64,000 bases of DNA, taken from the NCBI GenBank assembly GCA_022561875.1, contig JADFQJ010000005.1, forward strand, positions 16,461 through 80,460. The letters run 5' to 3'. The notes beneath the pieces were generated by a model, which worked only from the letters and a program-made list of their open reading frames with translations, ran no database searches and had not been told where the DNA came from. Both the position numbers and the translations under genes were made by a program. How positions within the stretch are numbered: the first letter of the stretch is position 1; every line of letters begins with the position of its first letter. This document shows, piece after piece, positions 51,965 through 61,431 of this stretch. Origin of the DNA: Bacteroidota bacterium (GTDB taxonomy: Bacteria; Bacteroidota; Bacteroidia; Bacteroidales; VadinHA17).

Positions 51965-52996
51965 TTAAAAGAAATACAGACCCACAAATCCTATAATTAA
52001 CCCAACCAGAACATTTATTAGTTTCATATAAATAAATCCTTTTTTTGATTCCGCAAGTAAAGGAATCGCCCCGTGTCCGTCCTGTACAATTGAACTTGCC
52101 AATAATATGCTGAACGGAATTGTGCCATTTACAAAAAGTGTGATAAAAACCAGTTGTGGCCCGGATTCAGGAATTATGCCGAACAATACAGCAATAATTA
52201 AGATAATATATTGATTATCCTGTATCCAATTGTTTATATTCAAGAACCCCTCGATAAAATGAATAATGAAAAAAGTTCCCAGGGTCCAAAAAAATATACG
52301 CGGTAAATGTTTTTTTATCACATGTCCCCAAAGATGTTCCATAAGGAAATGATCAGGAACAGTTGTTACGATAAACAATGTAGCTAAACCGCCTGTAAGA
52401 AAGGTAATCCGCATCCAATTCCACTCTTCAGGGCCTAATTTTCCTGCTGCAATAAAAACTATAAAAAGTAAAAAGCCGGTTATTAATAATGTCCTTTCAA
52501 AGCTCAGGCGCTTAAACCGGGTAATTAATTTATCCCTGGGAAAACAATTATATTCTATTTCTTTTTCATGTACCTCAAACCCATATGATCTGTCGCTAAC
52601 ATGATCTTTTTGTTTCGATACCAACAAAATGAAAAAGCCAGTAAAAATAGCAACGGCAAAAACAATAATCGTTAATATCAGAGCTTTTTCCGGCATCATG
52701 GCAAACATTACAAATGCTTCATCGCCAAAAGTTGCTATCATTGCAGTTACCAGGGCTGCAAAGTTTACAATACGGTGAGTATATAAGGAAACAACCGTGA
52801 ATGCTCCAAGGCAACCGGGAATAATTCCCAGAAATGCTGATAAAATAATCTGTAACCATCCTTTCTGCTGCAATCTACGATTCCAGATACCCTGTGTTTG
52901 CACATTGATATAATCAATAATAAGCATCATCATCAGTACAAAACCGGTGATCATTAATGCATGCTTAAAAATATGTGCAAGTGATTGTAAATCCAT
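51965..52996 (-). CDS. putative 10-TM heavy-metal exporter (ArsP_2/DUF2899-like)
   Basis: 343 residues, about ten hydrophobic segments. The repeated small-residue motifs ILSAFLGIIPGCLGAFTVVSLY and AVLFGIIPESGPQLVFITLF form an inverted-repeat-like pair, and LLASSIVQDGHGAIPLLAES is highly conserved in the group. Members are annotated as putative manganese or arsenic exporters on weak evidence, so the cargo is unknown. A charged cytoplasmic loop (KQKDHVSDRSYGFEVHEKEIEY) lies in the middle. It stands alone between two convergent/upstream neighbours. Confidence 0.75.
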   Translation of the reverse strand: MDLQSLAHIFKHALMITGFVLMMMLIIDYINVQTQGIWNRRLQQKGWLQIILSAFLGIIPGCLGAFTVVSLYTHRIVNFAALVTAMIATFGDEAFVMFAMMPEKALILTIIVFAVAIFTGFFILLVSKQKDHVSDRSYGFEVHEKEIEYNCFPRDKLITRFKRLSFERTLLITGFLLFIVFIAAGKLGPEEWNWMRITFLTGGLATLFIVTTVPDHFLMEHLWGHVIKKHLPRIFFWTLGTFFIIHFIEGFLNINNWIQDNQYIILIIAVLFGIIPESGPQLVFITLFVNGTIPFSILLASSIVQDGHGAIPLLAESKKGFIYMKLINVLVGLIIGFVGLYFF

Positions 52997-53137
52997 ATTA
53001 TCAATATTGTACTATAATTCAAAGCGCCTGAAGTTTAAAGCGCTAAAATGTCTGGAATGCTAACATGACTACTCAACTCACTCAACTCTTCTCCCTCCAC
53101 TTTTGTCTTTTTTCCGTAACTGCCGACTACCGACTGA

Positions 53138-54079
53138 TTATTTACCAAATGTTGTCTGATAAAAAACACCTCTCTCCTGTTGAACAGATTTGATCTTATT
53201 GTCTGCTTCCAGCACATCAAGATATTTATTTATTTCATCGATATGTAAGCCGAGAATTTTAGCAAGGTCATCAATAGTGCATGGTCTTCTGAATATAGTT
53301 TCCAGAATAGCAGATTCAATATCATCACGGAAAGATTTTATCTCTTTTCGCGATGGGGCCGCAGCAATAATTTCAACATTATCAAGCTTCCAGAAATCTG
53401 CTATTTGCTCCAATTCCTCTTTGCCGGCAACTTTAATGCCTGGTACAACTCCTGGTCTGTCAAGTGTGTTTAATTGAATGCTTTCCGGCTGAATTTTTTT
53501 AAATGTCTCTTTTAATAAATTCAAATCCTGTTTGCTGTCGTTATAACCCGGAATAATAAGAACTTCCAGCCAAATTTTGCCCTGGTATTCTTTTCTGAAT
53601 TCACAAAGACCATTTATATAATCTTCAATATTCAGCGAATGAAAAGGTCTGTTTATTTTCCTGAAAAACAGGTCAGAAGCAACATCTAACGATGGCAACA
53701 CAAGGTCCGCATCCAGAATTTCCGTTCTTACCTGTTTGTTATTGAGTAAAGTTCCGTTTGTCAGAACAGCAACAGGAATATCGGGATAATTTTGTTTAAT
53801 GAATTTTAAGATATCGCCAATACGTGAATTAAGAGTAGGTTCTCCCGAACCTGAAAAAGTAATATAATCCGGCGCCGGATTATTACCGAGATGATTTTTT
53901 AATTCCTCTATCACTTCGTTATAAGGGACATATTCTTTTCTTTCGATTGTTAACCTGGTAGTAGGTCCGCATTCACAATAAATGCAGTTAAGTGAACATA
54001 CCTTGTGAGGAACAAGGTCAATACCTAAAGACATTCCCAAACGCCTTGACGGTACAGGACCAAAAAGATATTTGTACAT
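53138..54079 (-). CDS. radical SAM protein with C-terminal winged-helix-like domain
   Basis: 313 residues. It starts MYKYLFGPVPSRRLGMSLGIDLVP and has the Fe-S/SAM-binding CSLNCIYCECG (CxxxCxxC) near residue 28, then TFSGSGEPTLNS and VLTNGTLL, typical of the core barrel. The last ~75 residues (RRPCTIDDLAKILGLHIDEINKYLDVLE) look like a winged helix. The reaction is unknown for this group. It does not overlap any named pathway gene. The stop is followed by TGCCGACT-type repeat words. Confidence 0.88.
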   Translation of the reverse strand: MYKYLFGPVPSRRLGMSLGIDLVPHKVCSLNCIYCECGPTTRLTIERKEYVPYNEVIEELKNHLGNNPAPDYITFSGSGEPTLNSRIGDILKFIKQNYPDIPVAVLTNGTLLNNKQVRTEILDADLVLPSLDVASDLFFRKINRPFHSLNIEDYINGLCEFRKEYQGKIWLEVLIIPGYNDSKQDLNLLKETFKKIQPESIQLNTLDRPGVVPGIKVAGKEELEQIADFWKLDNVEIIAAAPSRKEIKSFRDDIESAILETIFRRPCTIDDLAKILGLHIDEINKYLDVLEADNKIKSVQQERGVFYQTTFGK

Positions 54080-54321
54080 AATTTGTCAGTTAGCGTTTAT
54101 ACAATCTATTCTAAACTACCTGAGATTAGCTTTACTACCCCGCTTCATTATACGAATTTTCCAGATTAACCGGTTCATTTACCCTCCCGGGTATTCAATC
54201 TGTGCTTGTATAAAAAGGAAATGCCGGTATTTCGATGTGGTTTGATTTTAGTTGTTTCCGCCAATCACTGGTCCAACCGGTTTAATTGGCTAGTTTTATC
54301 GTGGTCCTGGACGGTTTTTAT

Positions 54322-54564
54322 TTATTCCTCTTCGTCCACCTCCTCATAATCAACATACTCTCCCGAGTCTTTGCTGAATATTTTCCTGTTTCCCTGTTTG
54401 TTATTATGAATTGTAACCTCTCCCTCTTTCTTAGCCCCTTCATCTTTGGGATCGAACATAGTATATCTATTCCGTGATGGTGGAAATAATATCCTCCTGA
54501 AAAATTTCACCACCAAATAGAAAACAATTATTATTAATATGGTCCGAAATAAGCCTATGATCAT
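54322..54564 (-). CDS. DUF4834 family small membrane protein
   Basis: 80 residues: one N-terminal transmembrane helix (LFRTILIIIVFYLVVKFF), an arginine-rich juxtamembrane segment (RRILFPPSRNR) and a very acidic end (EYVDYEEVDEEE) after HNNKQGNRKIFSKDSG. This arrangement is that of DUF4834, known only in Bacteroidota and without assigned function. The topology predicts a cytoplasmic tail. The 242 bases to the radical SAM gene hold no other supported feature. Confidence 0.85.
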   Translation of the reverse strand: MIIGLFRTILIIIVFYLVVKFFRRILFPPSRNRYTMFDPKDEGAKKEGEVTIHNNKQGNRKIFSKDSGEYVDYEEVDEEE

Positions 54565-54674
54565 CTATTTTATGCTATTATCCTGCAAAGTTACGGAAAA
54601 TTTTTTATTCCTGGTGATTGTTCCCTGGTCAATCGACCAAACACGGACTGGAATGTTACTGTGGTTCGTTTTTT

Positions 54675-56168
54675 TCACTGCAACAGTGGCTTATCCTTAA
54701 ACCGTTTAGGATTACACCCGAAAACAATATTCAATCCAAACCGGATATTGATCCTCTTCAGATCTGCCGGGAACGGAAATGATGTAACATTACCGTTGTC
54801 CTTGAACTGCATTTTATTAAACGTAACAGGAATATGATCGGAAATAAAATAAAACTGGAATGGACCTCCGCGAAAACTAAGCCCCACACCCAGGTTATTG
54901 TAACTGTTATTAGACATAGTATAACTTACACTGGTTATCAGAGCATTACCAAGATTAGTATTGGCAGAAATTGTGAATGCCTGCTGTATCTTTCCCTTAT
55001 ATATCTGTGATCTTGACAGAAAGCCGAGATTTAGTTTTTCACTTACATTAAATGTACCCCCAAGATATACCTTTGCCGGAAGCATTGTTTTATAAGCTTC
55101 TTCCTGGGTCAGAGGCATAAATATATCAGCAATGCTGTCCAGCATCGCTTCAGCTACATCTCCAAGATCTCTGTTATCATTTACATCAAATTCCGGCGAG
55201 GCATCGATCCCTTCAAAATTATATGTCCCTTTCGAAACAAAATTATATACATCCTGCTTCCAGTTAATAAATCCCAGATCAACTATACTTGCCGATAGTG
55301 TGAAATAATCACTAATATTATATACAGCTCCCAGATCAACTGCAGCCCCCATGTTTCCCGAATTCAAAATAAAATCAATGATTCCTTCATCTGTATCCAT
55401 GACCTCCTTTATGCGAATGGAATCAACAAATCCCTCGGAATCAGTAATAACTGTAATCGGGGCAGATACATTAAGACTGATATCAGAATGCAAAGTATGA
55501 GTAAAAGCATTTCCTTCATCAATAGTTATTCCAAGGTCTGCATTTTTTAAAGAAAGGTTAGCTTTTCCAAACAATAGTTTACCTTTTGCCCCGAAGGTTA
55601 ACCTGTTATTGAATTTTTTTGAAAGGGTTATTCCGTACTCCCGGTAATATGTCATATCAAACGTGAAATCCGTAAAATCAGCAGTACCCCCAACAAATGC
55701 ACTGTTACCATGAAAAGCAAGCGTCATTAAATCTTTCGGTAAGGAGAGGAAAAAATTTGCTTTTTCAGTTATATCAAAAGTGAAATAGGTTTCTCCACTT
55801 CTGAACCCGAGTGCAAATAACTGAACATGCGCTTCCGGTGAAATATATAATCTCCCGGGGAGCTTATCAAGAAAATCATCAATATCATAACTGGGATGAA
55901 GAATAGTGATAAGTGAATCGGCGAACTCACCGGTTCCTTTGAAAATAAAATCGTCAAAACTGAAACTGTTATTTGAATAATTAAAATAAACGGATGAAAC
56001 GCCAGGGAGCCCCAGGTAAAAACCATAACTGCTCTGTAGCGCAGGATTCATCAGCTTTGATTGTGGCAGTCCCATATAATAAAGTGTTTGGTTTTCCTGT
56101 GCCTTCAGGGTAAAGGGAATCACTAACATTCCAAGGAGAATAAAACTAAGAAAAACTGATCTTTTCAT
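54675..56168 (-). CDS. DUF5723 family predicted outer-membrane beta-barrel protein
   Basis: 497 residues from the ATG at 56168 (MKRSVFLSFILLG), with a signal peptide ending TLKAQ. The mature part begins ENQTLYYMGLPQSKLMNPALQSSYGFYLGLPG, which marks DUF5723, and continues as alternating strands through to NIRFGLNIVFG. It resembles PorP/FadL-like outer-membrane barrels in layout. The track's longer start (56234) would run over the end of the upstream lipoprotein gene; using 56168 leaves a 49-base gap. The function is unknown. It is part of a three-gene minus-strand set with two other envelope proteins. Confidence 0.8.
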   Translation of the reverse strand: MKRSVFLSFILLGMLVIPFTLKAQENQTLYYMGLPQSKLMNPALQSSYGFYLGLPGVSSVYFNYSNNSFSFDDFIFKGTGEFADSLITILHPSYDIDDFLDKLPGRLYISPEAHVQLFALGFRSGETYFTFDITEKANFFLSLPKDLMTLAFHGNSAFVGGTADFTDFTFDMTYYREYGITLSKKFNNRLTFGAKGKLLFGKANLSLKNADLGITIDEGNAFTHTLHSDISLNVSAPITVITDSEGFVDSIRIKEVMDTDEGIIDFILNSGNMGAAVDLGAVYNISDYFTLSASIVDLGFINWKQDVYNFVSKGTYNFEGIDASPEFDVNDNRDLGDVAEAMLDSIADIFMPLTQEEAYKTMLPAKVYLGGTFNVSEKLNLGFLSRSQIYKGKIQQAFTISANTNLGNALITSVSYTMSNNSYNNLGVGLSFRGGPFQFYFISDHIPVTFNKMQFKDNGNVTSFPFPADLKRINIRFGLNIVFGCNPKRFKDKPLLQ

Positions 56169-56217
56169 TATCATGATATATATTTTTTCAACTTTTAACT
56201 TGATACTATTCATCATC

Positions 56218-58338
56218 CTATTCACCGAAGTCAAATTCGTACGAAATTCTTGTGCTGACTCCTATTTTAAACTCAAGCGTATAGGTTGTAAGTATTTTTA
56301 CCGGTTGAGAACCATTGTTATAGGTATTAAACGAACCTGCAACAATGAGTTTGTCTGCAATATCAAGATTTTCCAGGAAATCACCGGTTATTACAATGGA
56401 TGTAGTATCCTGTGTTGGTTCAGTAACAATTCCGTTCCCGTCAACAGATGCTGCAGAAAACAATGAAGGCACATCTAATGTAGCCAACACCTGATCTGTA
56501 GTAGAATCATACAATTGAATATTAAATCCTATTTCCAGCGGAAAGCCATTATTTATAAGAAGATGTAACCTTGCACTCTCAATATTATCAACACTGAAAT
56601 CCTCATCTTCCTGACTATCTTCTAATTTCAAAGGATTCTCCAGTGTATCCTGAAGTGTAAGGTTATTTGCCCTAAATTCAAATGGTATTTCCACTTCCAA
56701 ACCGGCAACGACACTGCTCTCCCCCGTAACAAAATTATCCCATCCCTGCTTACCGAGCGGGTTCACCGTTGCTCCTCCTGAATAGGTGATCTTGCCGGGT
56801 CTTATTTCAATAAGCCCGACAATATCCGTATTATCCTTGTTAAATGATACTGTTGAAGTAACCGGGCTGTTATACCTGTCAGTTGGATATTCAAAATTCA
56901 TGGTATCAGCATTAAGGGCTTGTATTTCACCTTCGCTATTACTCCCTGTAAGGTTGAGGTCAATGGAAACAGGAACTCCGACCGAATTAGAGTAATTTAT
57001 ATTAACTATCGGATTGGTAAATGTAAAAGTACCGGAAATAAGGTCTTCAATTTCATCAAGTCCAAGGTCAATCGAATCTTCGTCAATATTAAAATTGTGC
57101 TGCCCGAAATATCCCTCAACATATGAGAAATCAATATCACTGATCTGATATGTGAAATTAACCGAATCGGCCAGATTAAAAATTATCATCCCTCCTCCGG
57201 AAGGTTTAATAGACAATCCATATTCAAAAGGGATGGAATTATAGGGCTGTGCAGGGTCTGTAGAGAAATCATTTACAGTGTTATCGAGCGAAAGCTGACC
57301 TGTTTTTGTGCCGCTTGCCCCCAAAGGAATCGTAAACCGTGTTGTATCAGCTCCTGCCAGGGAAGTGGGAAGTGTAATAACAACCTCCACATTTTCTGTT
57401 ATATACGATTCCAGGGTGTAATCAATATTTGCTGTGTTGATTTCTAAAAAGGTGATCTCCACACCATTGTCAAGGTTAAACTGAATAGTATCAGTAACCG
57501 ATAAAAACAACTGCTCGGGCAAAATGGCTTGCCCTCTTACAATAGTCAGGTCAAATGCAGATACAGATACACTTATTTCGTCAGTGGTCAGGTTTATTGC
57601 TACCGGGACAGAACTTCCCGGCGAGCTTATTGTAACCAGTTCCACTGTAAGCGAGCTTGAAACAATCTCTCCTGCCAAATCAATTTGGGAATTTGCGTTG
57701 CCTCCGGGAGGAACATTGTTGAAAATAAGTGTATCTCCCACCTGGCTATTATCAGAGGCGTTTAATATTACAACTTTAAGGCTTATTTCAACCGGCAGGT
57801 TATTGGTGATGGTCATGGAAATAGTACCTGATCCGAATTCCACCAGGACAAAATTAGAGAAAGGGCTGATTGTAATAGAATCCCCGGGTAAATCCGGGAT
57901 AGCCGGGAACATGCTTGTTGTCCCGTCAAGCGCTTGCAGTGCAGCCCTGAAAGCAGGGGGGAACCCGGTACTGATCTCATCGAGTGAGATTGATCCGCCG
58001 CCTGAAAAATCAGCAAGCTTCAGCGCCCCTAACTGAAAACTCCTGTTTTGTACATCCTGAACAGGAATTTCCAGTATCTCCGAAACATCAAAGGTAAATA
58101 ATGAATCCTGCTTAAAAACAATTTTTATTGAGTTATCATCAAGAAATTGCAAGGTGTCATTCGATTCAATCGCGTTGCCAAGAGTAAGACTGCCCTTTAC
58201 AACAGGCGCTGAAATCCCAATTTTTAAAGATGCCCGGGTCGACAGTTTCTCAAAATCATATGTCTCTTTAATACAGGAATTAATCAAAATAAAAAATGAT
58301 ATAATTCCCAGTCCGGTATAAATAAATCTTTTGTTCAT
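56218..58338 (-). CDS. large beta-rich lipoprotein of unknown function
   Basis: 706 residues with lipobox FILINSC (Cys about residue 22) followed by IKETYDFEKLSTRASLKIGISAPVVKGS. The remaining sequence is almost all beta-strand-like, with repeated jelly-roll-style segments (VVILNASDNSQVGDTLIF, VINLTTDEISVSVSAFDLT, VEIPFEFRANNLTL) and many Asp/Asn/Ser. The SNPVxG-like repeats suggest several Ig-like or LEA14-type domains; I do not recognise a named family. It probably sits on the outer-membrane inner face and pairs with the DUF5723 barrel that follows. It has no repeats of the T9SS C-terminal signal at its end. Confidence 0.75.
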   Translation of the reverse strand: MNKRFIYTGLGIISFFILINSCIKETYDFEKLSTRASLKIGISAPVVKGSLTLGNAIESNDTLQFLDDNSIKIVFKQDSLFTFDVSEILEIPVQDVQNRSFQLGALKLADFSGGGSISLDEISTGFPPAFRAALQALDGTTSMFPAIPDLPGDSITISPFSNFVLVEFGSGTISMTITNNLPVEISLKVVILNASDNSQVGDTLIFNNVPPGGNANSQIDLAGEIVSSSLTVELVTISSPGSSVPVAINLTTDEISVSVSAFDLTIVRGQAILPEQLFLSVTDTIQFNLDNGVEITFLEINTANIDYTLESYITENVEVVITLPTSLAGADTTRFTIPLGASGTKTGQLSLDNTVNDFSTDPAQPYNSIPFEYGLSIKPSGGGMIIFNLADSVNFTYQISDIDFSYVEGYFGQHNFNIDEDSIDLGLDEIEDLISGTFTFTNPIVNINYSNSVGVPVSIDLNLTGSNSEGEIQALNADTMNFEYPTDRYNSPVTSTVSFNKDNTDIVGLIEIRPGKITYSGGATVNPLGKQGWDNFVTGESSVVAGLEVEIPFEFRANNLTLQDTLENPLKLEDSQEDEDFSVDNIESARLHLLINNGFPLEIGFNIQLYDSTTDQVLATLDVPSLFSAASVDGNGIVTEPTQDTTSIVITGDFLENLDIADKLIVAGSFNTYNNGSQPVKILTTYTLEFKIGVSTRISYEFDFGE

Positions 58339-58384
58339 ATGTATATTTTTTTAATCATTTCTGGGTACTGGGTACTGGTTTTGA

Positions 58385-58496
58385 TTTTACAGAATACTTT
58401 GCTCTTTGCGCCTCTGCATCTCTGGGTCTCTGCGATTCGTTCTTCCCTCTTCTCTTATTCGCCTTCTCGCCCAGTCGCCTCTTCGCCGCATCGCTC
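58385..58496. repeat. CTCTGCGTCT/TTTGCGCC spacer repeats (inverted copy)
   Basis: The spacer between the 923-residue protein gene and the lipoprotein gene reads TTTGCTCTTTGCGCCTCTGC and TCTCTGGGTCTCTGCG, the reverse complement type of the pgk-flanking repeat, and then TTCTCGCCCAGTCGCCTCTTCGCC pyrimidine-rich words. The 62-residue ORF in the track lies over this and is spurious. Confidence 0.55.
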
Positions 58497-61268
58497 TTAT
58501 TTAACGGAATAATTATACAGAAAATTATTTTTATTTCCAACAATCAGGTTATATTTCCTGTCATTTCGCTTAAATCTTCCTATTGAAAATAACGTGTTCC
58601 CACTCACGGGAAATCCTTTGTAAAGCTCACCATTGTTATTAAACAGGTATATTTTATTTGCCTGTTCCGAAACTATTCCTATCTTCTTATCTGTTGATGA
58701 AAATGTGTATCCAACAGGTCTGTTATCGATATTATAATCAAATGAATGGGAAAACAGTAATGATTTCTTATGATTATAAACCTCAAGCTTTTTATTATCA
58801 ATATAAATATACTCAAAAAAGCCGTCTCCGTTCAGATCAATGTAATCAAAATAGTGCTCAGGTGAGAAATCTTTAATTTTCTCCTTTTCTATTTTACCGT
58901 TAAAATAAACAAAACAAACTGTTCCTGATTTATCAGTTGTAACCATTCGTGGAGTTGCATCAGTACTTCTGATATCCGGAATAATATCATTATTCTCCGA
59001 AACAGCAATATTTTCCTTCATCTTTACCCGCGAATTGCCCTTTCTGTCAAGTATATAGATCCTGTTATCATCGGCAACCACAATATAATCTTTGTTTCCA
59101 ATCCTGAAATGATGAATATATGAATCGATAATTGTTTCAGTGTGTCCAAATGACCAACCGCTTACAATATTCCCCTCCTTATTGTAAACATAAATCTTTT
59201 TATCCTCACCGGGAATAAATATTCTATAATCTCTGTTATTCTCATAATCAAACAAAGACATCCCATACGTAGCTTTAGACCTGAGACTTACAGGAAATCG
59301 CTCCACATAGTTACCATTTCTGTCGATTAAATAAAGTTTCTCTTTTGTATTAAATATTATCTGTAACTTTCCGTTTTTATAAAAATCAATCTGATAAGCC
59401 CTTCCCATAATTTTTCCTTCAAGGGGCAATTTCCATAAAATCCTGCCTGCAGAATTAATTAAATAAATTTTGTTGCTATGGTCCTGAACAAAAACTTCCT
59501 GGTTATGAGTATTATGATTTTCAAGAAACTGAGGTTTGAATGCAAAGCTTGTGTCAAGCAGGCTTTGCCAGACAGTCTGTGCTTCTTCCCTGTAAACAGG
59601 CTGGTATTTTAAAAAAACGTTATTATAAAGCATTGAATTACTTACACTGAACTGTATCGCAAAAGCATGCAATTTATTTACAACATTGCTTTCCCTTTTC
59701 CAGCCTTTCCGAAATTCCTTATTAAGATAATCAGATATTTGCGAATGTCCGCGGGGAATATTTATATAGAAATAAAAATTGTACCTGCCGGAAAGTTCAT
59801 CGGCAAACTCACGGTAATGAAGATCCGTGTGAAGGGTCATTTGCAAAATATTATTATGGATGATTTTTGATAATGATTGAAATGAATTCCCAAAGATCAG
59901 ATAGTTGTCAACAAAGGTAAAATGAGAAAATGCAGCCCCCCCGAAAATTTTCCCGAAAAGCTTTTCCGGTATAAAGTGAACAGGCGATTTATATACCGGA
60001 ACTTCAGTTTCTGCATCTATTATACAATAACGGACAAAGTTCGAAAATGGTTGATTTACCCTGTCACAATAACCCGAAATAAACTTTTTCAGCGACTTCT
60101 CTGCAAGACTTTTACTCCTGGTTTTGAAAACAACGATCCTGTTCTGTGATTTTTCAATGTTTTTTATGTCAGTCATGGCAATACCAATCTCATCTCCAAG
60201 AAATGCAAAGAATTCTTCTTCCAGATCGTAGCCTGATTTTATTTTAATCTCGTTTAATATGTTTTGGTAAATAGTAATGAGTCCTTCCCTCTCCAGATAA
60301 TTCCTGTACTTTTTCCTGAACAACTGTATGTCGCTAATTCCGTAAGCAAGAAAAACAGATGTGCTTGCCGGAAGCACATTTTCCATTTCAAAATTCACCG
60401 CTGATTGGTCAGAGAATATATTAAGATAATTGTTCAGGGAATCATTCGAATATGTAAAACCATTGAGAAGTATTTTTTCTTCATTAATATTTACATCCAG
60501 TTCAGCCCAGTTAGCAAGTTGTGTTAATTGTAGCGCCAGGTTATGGTATTCGCCGCCAAATAGCTGAGATACAAGCTTTGGAAAGGTTTTGAATTGAATA
60601 TATAAATTGGCATCTACATTCCGGCCTGCGGTTTTTTCAACTATTCTGAATCCATTCGATTGTTTAATCGATTCCGGCTGGTCGATCTGCCGGATTGCAT
60701 TTTCCAGTAAAATGTCTGAATAACTGAAAATAAAAATGCCTTTTTTTACAGCATAATACAAGCTCCTGCTTTTTTTTATACCCGTTCGTTTTAGTTTATG
60801 GATTTCTGTGTTTCCATATTTTTTGCTTGTGCCGGTACAATCAGGACAAATTTCACTAATCGCATCTATTATCGCTTTTTCTTTTACCCGTTCAGGAAGA
60901 TTTGTTAACAGAAGAAGATCAATCCCATTCCTGCCAATCATATGAACAGAAATAATAATTTTACTTTTTTTGAAAAGATCACCTGCCAGCTTAACTTGCC
61001 GCACAACAGAATCAATAAAAACAAGCTGATTATCAAATTTCTTAAACCTGCTGATTTCTGTGAATTCTTTCCATATCAGACTTTTATCATGCAAAGCAGA
61101 TACAAGTCTCATCAGATTATCCGTTTCAATGATCATTGAAGCGTCAACCGGTACTGCCCGAAAAGCGTCAATTTCTTTATCATTTTTGGGATAAAGCAAA
61201 AAATAACCGATAATTAATACTATTACGAAAAAACCTGAAATAAAAAGTGACAGTAGTTTTCGGGACAT
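58497..61268 (-). CDS. 923-residue membrane-anchored DUF3352-like/beta-propeller protein
   Basis: An N-terminal transmembrane anchor (FISGFFVIVLIIGYFLLY) leads into a ~530-residue domain resembling DUF3352-type proteins (AFRAVPVDASMIIETDNL, DLEEEFFAFLGDEIGIAMTDI, LIFGNSFQSLSKIIHN). From about residue 580 onward there are repeated propeller-like blades with IYLINSAGRILWKLPLEG, LYLIDRNGNYVERFPVS, IYVYNKEGNIVSGW, IYILDRKGNSRVKM, IYLFNNNGELYKGFPVSG. The combination is unusual in one chain. It should lie in the periplasm. It is first in the minus-strand envelope set. Confidence 0.8.
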   Translation of the reverse strand: MSRKLLSLFISGFFVIVLIIGYFLLYPKNDKEIDAFRAVPVDASMIIETDNLMRLVSALHDKSLIWKEFTEISRFKKFDNQLVFIDSVVRQVKLAGDLFKKSKIIISVHMIGRNGIDLLLLTNLPERVKEKAIIDAISEICPDCTGTSKKYGNTEIHKLKRTGIKKSRSLYYAVKKGIFIFSYSDILLENAIRQIDQPESIKQSNGFRIVEKTAGRNVDANLYIQFKTFPKLVSQLFGGEYHNLALQLTQLANWAELDVNINEEKILLNGFTYSNDSLNNYLNIFSDQSAVNFEMENVLPASTSVFLAYGISDIQLFRKKYRNYLEREGLITIYQNILNEIKIKSGYDLEEEFFAFLGDEIGIAMTDIKNIEKSQNRIVVFKTRSKSLAEKSLKKFISGYCDRVNQPFSNFVRYCIIDAETEVPVYKSPVHFIPEKLFGKIFGGAAFSHFTFVDNYLIFGNSFQSLSKIIHNNILQMTLHTDLHYREFADELSGRYNFYFYINIPRGHSQISDYLNKEFRKGWKRESNVVNKLHAFAIQFSVSNSMLYNNVFLKYQPVYREEAQTVWQSLLDTSFAFKPQFLENHNTHNQEVFVQDHSNKIYLINSAGRILWKLPLEGKIMGRAYQIDFYKNGKLQIIFNTKEKLYLIDRNGNYVERFPVSLRSKATYGMSLFDYENNRDYRIFIPGEDKKIYVYNKEGNIVSGWSFGHTETIIDSYIHHFRIGNKDYIVVADDNRIYILDRKGNSRVKMKENIAVSENNDIIPDIRSTDATPRMVTTDKSGTVCFVYFNGKIEKEKIKDFSPEHYFDYIDLNGDGFFEYIYIDNKKLEVYNHKKSLLFSHSFDYNIDNRPVGYTFSSTDKKIGIVSEQANKIYLFNNNGELYKGFPVSGNTLFSIGRFKRNDRKYNLIVGNKNNFLYNYSVK

Positions 61269-61293
61269 GTTTGCAAATAAAGGTACTTTCGCT

Positions 61294-61321
61294 CAAATTT
61301 ATAAATAAATTCCAGATTCAA
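61294..61321 (-). promoter_or_regulatory. candidate promoter for the 923-residue protein gene
   Basis: On the minus strand TAAATTTG (61294-61301) fits the -7 consensus, with TTG at 61319-61321 at a 17-base spacing. It lies 26 bases upstream of the ATG at 61268. Confidence 0.45.
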
Positions 61322-61431
61322 AAAAATAAAGCATCTGCATATTTAGTTTGGAATAGTTTTTGATATTTTTTTAGTCACTTTGAATTTTAGGCATTTCTTT
61401 TATTAGGCGCTGAATAGTTACGTTGCTTGTT

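Noticed and set aside
53035-53220. 61-residue ORF after the radical SAM gene
   Set aside because: Overlaps the 3' end of the radical SAM gene and TGCCGACT spacer repeats; no conserved feature.
54080-54321. Gene or small RNA between the radical SAM and DUF4834 genes
   Set aside because: The 63-residue plus-strand ORF nearby mostly overlaps DUF4834 antisense; no hairpin with T run or conserved motif was found in the spacer.
57524-58036. 170-residue plus-strand ORF inside the 706-residue lipoprotein gene
   Set aside because: Antisense shadow of a gene with a clear signal peptide and lipobox; the shadow has no independent motif.
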